Assembly: GCF_021462225.1 (NCBI RefSeq)
Contig: NC_061817.1
Location: forward strand, 6,917,327-6,981,326
Length of the DNA stretch: 64,000 nucleotides
Reading direction: 5' to 3'
Source of the DNA: Girardinichthys multiradiatus
Taxonomy: Eukaryota > Chordata > Actinopteri > Cyprinodontiformes > Goodeidae
A program made the position numbers and the translations under genes. Positions 47,801-59,800 of the stretch are shown here, one piece after another. How positions within the stretch are numbered: the stretch's first letter is position 1; the number at the start of each line of letters is the position of its first letter. Under the pieces are notes generated by a model. That model did no database searches. It was not told the DNA's origin and worked only from the letters and a program-made list of their open reading frames with translations.

Positions 47801-50800
47801 CAGCGTGATTGATTCATTCGATGTAATGCAAACAATGCTCGCTGCCTGTGGGGCTGACTTCCAGAAAGCTGCTGTGTAAAACCAGGTATGGGCACAGTTT
47901 ACCGACGGAGCCACTCAATATCTCAGACAATTAGAAGTGAAGAGAGCAGAGAGGAAGCCAGCTAAGCATTCTGCTATAATGTCAGATGCCAACATTAAGA
48001 GCGCTATTAAAGGCTGCGGGGTCTGAAAAGTGGGTCAAAGCAAGCTGAAGGAGCTCATTATACTGTCAACCTATGTGCCTATATGCAGCAGTGTGCACGG
48101 TTAACCAGTAGTAATGCAAAACCTTTATTTTGTTAAATGACTCAAAGTTTAGGTAGAAAAAACAAGCAATTAACATACATTGATCTTCATGATCTCACGG
48201 ATGGCTGCATTTAATTCTTCAGAGTTATTGAAGTCGATGGTGATGACATGCGGCCTGCCGATATACTCCTCTGCGTAGGGATGCTGAGAAGACACCTGCA
48301 TAAAGCATAAATAGGGACTCATTAAAAGAAAATCGCAATAGCAGCGGTTTAATTAAAGATAAAACAGTGGAGTTGTGTTGTCAGCAGATTTTTATATTCC
48401 CATTTTGTCAGATTACAACCTTCAGTGTCTTTTATTGGGATTTTGTGTAATAGACTAACACAGTAGCCCAAAACTGTGAAGTTCAAGAAAACGTATACAT
48501 GGTTATCAATGTTTTTCAATTTGTTTTACAAATAATAATCTGAAAAATCTGTTTGTCTGTTTGTTTTCAGCTTCCATATATCAATACCTTGTTTAACCCT
48601 AACCCATTTATCACTACAGTCACAGGTATATATTTTGGGGTTATGTTTTCATCACGTTTCACATCTACATACTGATTTCTTTTTTCAGATTATTCTTTGC
48701 AAAATAGCTCAGTTTCATTCAAACTTTATGGCTTGTGTTTATGAACAGCAGGGGTATGTCTGGACTTTGACTAGGCCATTCTAACATACAAGCATGTTGG
48801 CTGAGTTTTTAAGGCAATTAGCTGCTCTAAATGTTGTTTATGAGTATCAGCATAATACATAATACTGAATACAAATGCACATATTTCTCAAAATTTTATA
48901 CGTAAAAAGAATCAAAACCATTCTTTTCCTTTCACCTTCAAATTAGTCACCTTCTTGGTGGTGATCTATTAAATAAATTGCCAACAAAAATACATTGATG
49001 TTTGGAGTTGTATATTGATTAAATGTGAAGTGGTCCAAGCGGTATGAATATTTTTACAAGACACTGTACATATAGATATAAAGGAATGGTAAAAAATAAA
49101 TACACCATCTTTCGGTTAAGATGTTTATGTGTCAGGGCTTTATTAGCTATCATCTGGTACTCAACACATTGTGAAACTGGGTAAGTGCAACCCGTGAACA
49201 ACAAAAGAATATGACATATTACATAATCACATTTAAGTCACAGCCAGGTCCTGATGATCAAATGAAACTTCAAAAACTGCTAAGTTCTACTAAAAAACAT
49301 AACATTTGTTGATTTTCTGCATGCCAGTGTGACTTAGCACAATGCAATAGAAAAAAAACTCATTATTAATTATTGTAGAAAAAAACTCCTGCTGCCGGTT
49401 AGTCTGGAAAAGTGATTTGAAATAACTTTTTTAAGTAATTTGGAGTTCAGTGAGTGGAAAACATTTAAGTCAGCTGCAAATGTTCGTCCGACTGAACGTC
49501 CCAGCAAGTTTCCCTCCAAGGTCAGGCTGTGTAAAGCTAAACAAAATTACAAAAGACTTGAGTCCATAGGGTCCACCAGGAAAATGTTTTAACTAAGATA
49601 AGTGTTTCAGTATTGATTAACTGTGCCCCTGTAAAATCTCGCAGGGGATTTTTAACAAGCTCTGCCTTTCGAATATACTTCAAAAATGGTTACTTGTCTT
49701 CTCTCTAAAATGTAAGCTACAGCAAGACATAAATTGGATAACTTAAAAGTGAACGTTGTTGTTCAATAGTATGTGCATGCAATGCTCTAGATGGATGCAT
49801 GCATGCTACATGGAACTGTTTCATATTGAAAATCCTTGATCCTGGTGATAAGTACCATTAAATAATTTGTAAACAACAAGCTCAGCAGCATACGGAAGAT
49901 CTGCTCTGCCTTCCTGCATGACTGAGGAAAACTAACAAATATTTTGGTAAAAAGTATCACCATTTGCTTAATTGTGTGAAATTGAGTTTTACTGCGGTGA
50001 GCCTAAATATCTGTACAGGAGATAAAATGATGGATTATACTTCCCTCTAAATTATGTTAATTTTGTCATATAAATGCATATAAAAAGTTATTTTTTGTTT
50101 AAGTTGAATCAAAAATGATGGATTATAACACCACACTAAGTAAAAGTAGAATTGAGAGTGTAATGGTATAAGAGCTGGATGAGCTAAAAGGAACAAGAGA
50201 ACAATGCAGAACTGGTAAGAACATGAGCAGATGTTCTGTGTCAGTAAGGCTATGACAAAAATCAGTTTCACCCAAATTCAGTTTAGTTCAATCCACAATG
50301 ACTATGTAACTTTATACAAATTTTGATGCAAATTGTAAAGGCTAAAAAGGCTGCATTTCACAATGTTGTCTTTGGCTGTAGCTGAAGAAGAGGTTTATAT
50401 TGTTGGAAGAAGGGGAGACAGGGGAAGCCGGTGGGACTGTTGGGTGAAAAGCAAGAAGAGAAAGAAATGACATCCTTGACATGAATAAAGTACCACACAG
50501 CTGCACACATCACCTTACACTTAGGCTTTGCACAGGCAGAATATTACTTTTCAAACTTTAAAAGTAATTGATTAATGTGCAAACTGCCGATATATTGTTA
50601 CTAAAAATTATAATGCACAGCCAAATTTGTTTCTGAATTACTTTAAATTGAGTAGTAAGCCACTGTTAAGGAAAAGACAAGTTAGCAAAGGAGTTCAATG
50701 TGACATTTTGTATTGCACAATACTTGCAGCAGGACCTGCCTTTATGATGAAAAATTATGTGATTTAAGTGATGGGGGCTTGTGCCCCAGAAGGGCTCAGT

Positions 50801-53800
50801 GTCTAGCAATGCTCCTACCCGAGAGCAACATCTCAGACTCTACAAGCCTCAGTTAGCATAATAAATGCCAAAGTTCATGACAGTTTATTTAGAAAAAAGA
50901 CTGAAGACGTATGGCTTGCTGTGGAGGGCTGTCAGGAGAGGTAAGCCTCTTCTCCCTATGAAAGAATGTGGCAACACTTCTTGAGTTTGCAAAGTAAGAT
51001 CTTAATGAACCACAAGAGCCAATATTCAGATGTGGGGTTTTTATGCACAGACATNNNNNNNNNNNNNNNNNNNNNNNNNNNNNNNNNNNNNNNNNNNNNN
51101 NNNNNNNNNNNNNNNNNNNNNNNNNNNNNNNNNNNNNNNNNNNNNNNNNNNNNNGTTACATTGTTACAGTGTTTTGTCAGTGGGTTTTGTATAAGGTTCC
51201 CAGAAGCCTGATAACAGGCAAACTGCAGCAGGTCCTGAAAGGTGCTTGTTTTTCTACTTGGATAAGTCCCTAAGAGTCTCTGCAGACTATAACAATTTGT
51301 GATATCAGACCAACAAGTCTGTAGCAGTTAAGGACAGATGGATGGGAACTTTTAGGTACTGGAACAAGGCAGGACGTCTTCAAGAGCAATGGTACCTTCT
51401 CCTGGTTAAAGATTTGCTGCAAGATTCTACATAATCTGTAAACGCCTTAAGGACTCTGACGCCAGCTTCTACTGGAGCTGCAGCCTCTTCAACTGACTGC
51501 TGGAGACGGGTGGGAGAGGAAGGCAAAGGAGGCAAGAACATTTTCCGATGTTACTGGAGACAATGGAGCAGTACCAAGATCCATGAATGAGGTGGATGCT
51601 AAAATAGTTGAGGTGTGACAGGAAAGCTGTAGGTCAAGGTAAAGTGGGAGGTCTGTTTGGCTGGGGGCAGGAGAAAAGCATGATGAGCTTCTTCCTGAAC
51701 TGAGCCCCTAGAAAAAATATTAATTTCAATCCAGACTTCTATTGATCTAATTCTCCTTTAGCTTGAAGCCTGTGATCTTTTTCATCCTTGACCATACATG
51801 GCTTTCACGGTTCTGCTGGAGCTTGCTCTCCACCTTTAACCAGTCAGCCTCCTTGTTGAGTCCATTCCTTTCTTTGACTTGTTTGTGTATACCCCTCAAT
51901 AATGCCCCATTTACCTCCCGGAAAGCTTTTTCTTTTTAAGCTGTCTTCACAGGTCACTGGAATCCAGGGTTTGCTTTTGGTTGAACATGTCACTGTGTTG
52001 ATTGGCATGGTGTTGGCCAATAGAAGTTTAGACGGTAAATCAAATACTCACTTATGGTATTTACATCATCTCCAGTTGGCTTGTAGAGTGCATCCCTGTC
52101 TGAAATCTGGAAACATCCCCACAGTTACTTTTTAGGTTCCTTTGACCACCTCCACAAAGTTAATTTTCCCCACTGAACAATGGATTTATACACAGAACAA
52201 TTAAAGACCAGAAATATGATCTTCCTTGCTAAAAGCAGGTCACACAGAGAAGCTGAATTTGTCCCTCACATTTACAACACCAGAAAATATTTTAGTCATT
52301 ACTGCACGTGTAGAACAGAAAGAGATGGGGTTTCGGTCTCCAGATATCATCAGAAATGTCTGGTGTTATGTTCCTATTTTAGCAACACCTGGGCCTATAA
52401 GTCTGCACCAGCTGATGGTGAGATAGCTGCAGAGATTTTTATACACAGTAGCTAGTCTTTGATTGCATAATCTGTTGTTGAAAAATAGTGCTATTCCACC
52501 ACCTTTATTTCTGATCGTTTTGAAGTCTCTGTCGGTCCGTGTCGTCTGAAAGCCAGGCAAAGGGATGTTGGAGTCATGAATACTCCTGCATTCACTTTCA
52601 GCTAGAAATGTAATACTATATTCCTGACGTTTTGGTTGAGTCAGCTGTAACACTTCAAGCTTATCAGAAATAATTGGTACCTAGGTATCATTCAGTCATT
52701 ACATTCACTGTAAACCATAATGCTTCGAGATCAAACTTTAATCTTTTCATCCAGCAGCTTTTACTTATCTGTATTCTGAGTATACAAAGCAAGACTATCC
52801 CAAGCAATGCAGCTAATCTACAACAACCTGTCTGTAAAAACAACCTGTCAAGATGCTGCAATGACTACTCCAACCACTGAGCCACAGGCGCCTTTAATGT
52901 GGAGTTGAATGAGAAATTAAAATTATGATAACGTATGAAGCCATAATGAAAACAGGGAAATAGTTATTTATAATTATCATGTCCTGATGTGGTGAAATGT
53001 GCAATTGAAAGAGGCTGTATTTACTTTTGATTGATACAGTAGCATGGATAATATTACCTTTCTGGAGGTGGGCTTCCCTCTGAAGAACTCATGATTAAGA
53101 GAACTGTGAGGAGGATTAAACTTAGGTTGCAGAAAAATGCAGCCATTGGCTATTGCTTCCAACGGAGCAGGGCCTTCATATGGGAAGCCGAATCCAATGA
53201 ATAGCTTGCAAGAAAAACAACAAATAGAATTCTTGTGAATACATCAGGTTGCTCACATCCAGGTCACTTGTCACAATTTACGAGCCAAATTCACACATGA
53301 ATAACTAAAAGCAAAACAATCCAAAAATCAGTAATTTAGACTCACCTTTGCTTTTCTGAGGAGCTGCTGTAATTCCTGCTGAGGCAGCAGGCCGTGATTC
53401 TTGACAAATGCAGGGACCTCTGGGGGGCGCTGCGTCTCATAGTACACTGTAGCATGGATCTCCATGTAATGATGAAGGACTGCCAGGACATTTTCCTTTC
53501 CCTTAAAGATAGAGAACAAAGAGACATAAGCTCTTGAAAGAGGACCACTGCTGTCAATTAATGCTAAGATGCTTGTGTGAATTTAACAGCATTATTTTAG
53601 CATACTTTGCTATTTTTTGGTCAACTACTTGTCATTTGTTTAGCATTGAACATCTGCAACCAAATGTTATATGAGTTAATGCATAAGAACTATTTTGGTG
53701 TCAATAGGTGATAAAACAAACATATTGGTAAGACATTTTTGAAGTTTAGTTTTCCTTAAAAACCAAATCAGGGACTGCATGTAAGTCTTAGGCTAGGGTT

Positions 53801-56800
53801 AGCCTAAGACTACGGTTTTTCTCTGTCAAATACACTTCAACTTCACTGATATTCATATGGCCTTTAATACATTCAACATTTACATTCACTCCAACTGTGA
53901 CCGTATAAATGAGCTGATCATACAATTGCACACACAGTGACTTGAAAAGGGCAATGGAAAAAAATTTGAAAGTCTTAATGTCTGAAATGAGGAAAGAAGC
54001 AGATCTAATAAGATGATTTACCCTTGTCTGCGCAAATATTGTCATGTTGGTAACTAACCCAGTATTTGTGGAGTTTTACAAAGGAATATTATTAATGTAT
54101 ATGCCTTGTGGTATAATGTGAGGAAAATATACTTGAACCATTTTACTGGAAAAATATGTTTTTGTTGAAATGTTGCAAATGATTCAATGAGCTATGTCTC
54201 AGAGGCATGAATCATTTATTGATGAACTTATTCTTTTTTTCCCTTAAAAATCATGCGACATGCCATGTTTCAAAAAATAATATTTAGTTTAACAAGTTAA
54301 ATTTATTATAAAATTCAATAATCCACACAGGACAAAAATGTATACATAGAACCCTATTAATATTTGGATAAATGTCAACTAGCAGAACAAACACAAACTT
54401 ATGGTTGCCATCAAGAAGATTCTGGAATAAGTCTGGTTGAATATTTCACCATTCTTATTATCAGGAATAACAGTTCTTATTTCATTTGGTTGGCTTCATC
54501 GCCAGAAACATTCAGAGGTTCATAGGGTTGAGGTTGAGGCTCTGGAAAGGATGTTCCAGAAACTTAATACTGGCATGTTTTAACCTTTTGCGTTATTCAT
54601 TGTTGGGTGTGTGAAATCAATGGTCTGTTGGAACTAGAGTGATGAGCTCCACACAAGCAAAATGCTCGATAAAAACCATGGTTGTGTGGGCTAATGAAGG
54701 ACATAATAAAATGCATACTAAAGGAGATTCAATACGTACGTCTTTAAGAATCATAATTACTTTGATGACAATGAATATTATGGTTATTAAAGTCAGAGCT
54801 TTCACTCTATTCCATGCAAAATATGTTTTTAACATGATATACCATAAGATTAAGGTGATAGTTGGAACATCCAACTGTCTCCAAGTTTCAACTATATAAC
54901 CAACTTACATACTCAGATGAAAGAAAAATTGTGAGGATGTTTGGGAGCACTTAAGGAAACACCAATGATGAAACTGACCATTAACTGGAAAATGCTGAGT
55001 TTAATATTGACATGGGCTGAGAGACTATCCACCAGGAAAGTAGAAAATCAACACCTTCAAGCATGATTTGAATTTGCTGCTGGCCACATGGACTCGCAAA
55101 ATGGAGAACGTTTTACGGTCAAGAAAGACAAAGACTTTTGGCCACATATTAAAGAAAACTTTACTAACTGTTAAACACAGTGCATAGGCTGTGGAGCTGA
55201 TCTGGTGTATGGCACAAAGTCAAGTCAAGTTTATTTATATAGCGCTTTTCAGCAAAATGGCACTCATGTCGCTGTACATAAGGAAAAACATTACAATGAT
55301 ACAGAAAATCAAACAACAGAAGTAATTAAAAAAAGAGAAGAAAATAGAATGATGGATAAGAAAATGAAAGAAAATTGGACTGAAAACATAACCAACAATG
55401 TTTAGATGGCACAAAGGCCACTCTAAACAAATAGGTTTTTAATCTTGATTTAAAGCAACTTAGGGTAATGTCCTTCTTCAAAGCAGTTGAAGAAGGAGGA
55501 GGATTACCTCAGAATCCAACCACTTCACCTCAAATCAACAACCAGACAGTTGAAACTTGGACACAATTGACTTTTTTGATAATGATCCCAAACACCGGTC
55601 AAAACTGGGATTGGATTAAGCAGGTTAACATTGAGCTTTTGGAATGTCCCCAACCTCCAACATATTAAAAATGGGTAAGTTCTTGAAACTGTGCCAAACA
55701 GGTTAAAAAAAGCAAAACATTTCTGGTAAGCAGAGTGGATTACTGCTAGGAGTTTGGCATTACTACAACTGTAGTAATGCCAAAATCCTTTTCATTCAAA
55801 TATGTAATAATGGTTATTATCAGATGTGGATTACAGAAAATTCACAATAAATTCAAATGCAGGCTCGAATCTTGCTTTTAAAATGATTGCAGTTGTTGAA
55901 TGTATGGTCATATCACCATGAAGAGGAACAAATACATTGTTAAAAGCCCAAAATGAATATGACATTAATGCCCATAATTAATAAATGCAAACTCCTGATC
56001 AGAACTAAAATTCTGTTAACAAACTTTGACTTATATCTGCTCTGATGCCTCATTAAAGTGGATCAAATTTATGTGGGCATCAAAATTTCTTGTAACATTC
56101 TAGGTTTGAACTATAGCATTTGGAGAATCAATAACCAAGCAGCAGTACTTACTTGAAGCTATGTGGGTCCATCAATCATGTATCCAGTATGGTACATCAA
56201 GAGCAGTACAAATTAAAATCAGGAAAAAGAGAAGTGAATAGAATAGGGGCTATTAGGAGGAAACAATGAAATATTTAACATTTATCGTCTTTAAGACATC
56301 AACAAATCTCTAATGTGGCCTTATAAACTGGGGTAAAGCACAGCAATATTAGAGGAAAGTGTTCCTTCTGTACACTGGCATTAACACTGCAAACCCTGAG
56401 ATTCACTAATATTACACTGCTGCTCAGACTGTTCTGAGATACAGAGAAGGCTTTGGCAATGTAGGAACAAAGCTGTAGCCAGTTTCAAGTAAAAAATAAA
56501 AGCAAACCCTGAGGGAGGCAGCAGCACACTTTGAAGTTTCAGCAGAAGTGAGAAACTCTGCCAGAAGCTTGGAAGGAAAGTTTACTCTAAACAAGTACCA
56601 GTATTCTTCCAGCATCACACTTCAGACATGATTCTTAGAGGAGAAACATTCTTGTAGGGATGCAGGAAATGTAAAATCCTGTGGGTGTTTCACAGCTACT
56701 GAAAGCAAGTGCTCCAAACATTGTTCATCACATTCAATGCACCTTTTAGAGCTGTGCTACAAATATTTCGCCTTAAGAAACATACAATGCCTTGGAAAAG

Positions 56801-59800
56801 TATTAATAACTGTTTGTTTTTTTCACATTTTGTTATTTTACAACCACAAACAGCAGTTTATTTTATTGGAATTTTGTGGAATGGACCAACAGAAAGTAGG
56901 ACATAATTGTGAAGTAGAAGGAAAATAATACATGGTTGTAAACATTCTTTTTTTCAAAATAAAAATCAAAAAACTGGTCAATCCATTTGTATTTAACGCC
57001 TCAAAAAAAAAATACTTTAAATGCATTTATGGCTACTATTCTTGGTTTTATCTCCACCAGCTTTGCACATCCAGGGACTGAACATGTTTTCCAAAGTTCT
57101 TTATAAAACACCTCAAGCTCAGTCAGACTGGATATGTGAACATCCATTTTCAAGTCTTACCATACATGTCCAAATGGATTTAGCTCTGGACTTTGGCTGG
57201 GCCATTTCAACATGAGTACCCCTCTGGCTGTATAACTATCATTCTCTTGTTGGAAGGTGAAATTTTGCCTGTCTCAGGTGCAGCCTTTCTTCATCCTAAT
57301 GCTGTGTTATTGCTTGTGTTTTATGTCTTTTGTTTTATTTTACTAACTGTAAAGCTCTTTGATAAACCTAGTGGTTATTGTCAAAGCCTATACAAATACA
57401 TTAATATTATCAATATTAACAGGTTTTCTTCCAGACTTGCAGTGCACATAGCACCCTCCATCCTCTTGTCAACTTCCACCAGTTTCCCTTCTCTACTAAA
57501 GAAGACACATCTGCAGCATGATGCTTTCACCATCATTTCTCATCATGTTTTACACCATTATTTCTATAAAGGCTAGAAAGAGAAATTCTGGTGGAATCTG
57601 ACCAGAACACCTTCCTCCATGTGTTTGTTGTGACCCCTACAGGACGTGGGGCAAACTGCCAATGGGACTTCAACAATGGCTTTCTTCTTGCCACTCTCCC
57701 CTTAAGGTCAGATTTGTGGAGTGCAGCTCAACTACTAGTTCAGTTAGAGAACTCAAATGTAAATCTTTAAATATATCTTTATGAGCCAATATAGTATTGG
57801 TTTGAATTTGGCATCTAGGTACCAATCTCATCACTCCACAGCCACGTAGCTCCACATGTCAGAGTAATGGGTGCATCTCTAGCCCATGATCATGTTATCC
57901 ACATGTCAGGAAATGAAGAGAGGGCCTTGGACCTCAGAACCCAATTGGTGTTGTTTGGATGGTGGAAGTGCTCAAAAGAGCCATGCAGAAGCCGGCAGCA
58001 GCAGGCAGGCAGAACACATTAAATGCACAGTGAAGTAGATGATTTGCAGCTTAAATAGACTATTATCATTGTTAGGGTATGCCCGATATATTCTGCAGAG
58101 TGTGAGAACAATCACATATGAAGCAGCTGCACAGCTCGACTACCTAAACTACATTGCAGGCATTCTGCTCATTTGTCAATTTTAACAGAATCATCCTCCT
58201 GACCTGTTGATCTACAGTTCTTCCAGAAATACCATTGGGGCTCAAGGCATCTTTTCTGATAAACTCTGTGACTTTTAAAGATTAGACCCGGGATTCATAA
58301 ACTAATACTGCTTTAAACTTTTGATACCCTCACATAACAGCTGTACTTATTCAGGGACTAATAATGCACAGACTGATTTTCTTGTAGAGGCAATTAGATG
58401 GACTGGATTCCATTTTGGGCTTTCAGAGTTAAGGGGGGTGAAAACCATGTATTATTTTCATTCCACTTTAAATTCTAGCCCCACTTTTTATTTGTCTATT
58501 ACTAAAAATCACATTAAAATACAATTAGGAAAGTGGTTGTAACAGAAGGTAACAAGAGTTAAAGTGTGCTGACCTTTACTTTAGTTACTGCTTGGCAAAA
58601 TCCCAGCAAAAGTGAAAAAGAAAAAGTTGCTATTTGCTGATAGTTGGCATCATGCTTACCTTCCACATGCCTGCATCTTTACCATACACAACAGCCATGT
58701 TGTTGACTTTGTTTCTCTGAATAAACATCATCTCAGTCTCATTCAGCTCCTCTGCCACAAAACCCATAAAAGAGTTGTCTGGGGTGTGGGCTGCCAAGGA
58801 CAAACACAGTAATTGCTAATACATGGCTCCAAACCCATTTCATTTCTCAGTAAATACAGATGTTCTTATAATTTACAATGGAATAAAAAAAAAAAACAGC
58901 AGCAATGTTTCATAGAGCAGAAGGTCATAATGATTTTTGATTAGTTTTATTGTACAATAATCTTGGGTGAAAGCTGAGAAGCACTAAGGTTGTTTATTTG
59001 GAGGGTTCCAGGAGCTCTTTTATGTCCTCACTTTCTGAAATCCAACAGATTGAAACTTCAATCGCAGATTTTAGGTTTTAAAAAGGAAAACAACCTTAAA
59101 TTACAGTAAACAAAAAAGAACTAAAACACAGTATGGATCAGTAAAGTGGGTGGGAAAGAAACAACATTTTCAGTCAAGATCCAAGCTGTGATGACAGCTG
59201 AAATCTCTTAGTGACAGTCTCGGTGATAACAATAATTTGGAAATGGTGTTGCAGCTTGCAGTTCCTGAATTAATTTTAGACTACCTAAAGTTTTATAACC
59301 CAGGAGTTTCACTGAATCTATCATGGGTGTGTACATTTGGTGTTTTTGTATATTTCAGTGTGATTGCAACAAGAAGAAGGAAGATGCTAGCCTCTGTGCA
59401 GGCCCAGCTGTTATGGCTGAACTCTGCTTGGTGACCCAAAGCATGAACTGTGATGGCCTGAGGCAGTTTACACTCACACAATCTGTTTTGTACTCCAAGG
59501 GACATAAAGCAACACTTACATCTGTCTTCTTCTACTCATCTCAACAACTCTTTGATTTTTTGATCTTCAGGAAAAACTAAAGCAGACATTTATTGACAAC
59601 TGATACATTTGACTATGGAGAGATTCTGTTTGTCTACAACAGTTGTAACAGTAAAGAGAATGATAAAATTAGTGTTAACATACGAAACATGGTCATGTAC
59701 TGCTGGCCATGAAGGTTCCAGTAACCCCAGTTGGTTCTGTAGCCGTGAAGCATGGCATACTCCTCGTGGTTGTAAGCAGGCTCTGTGCCGAAGGTGTCAA

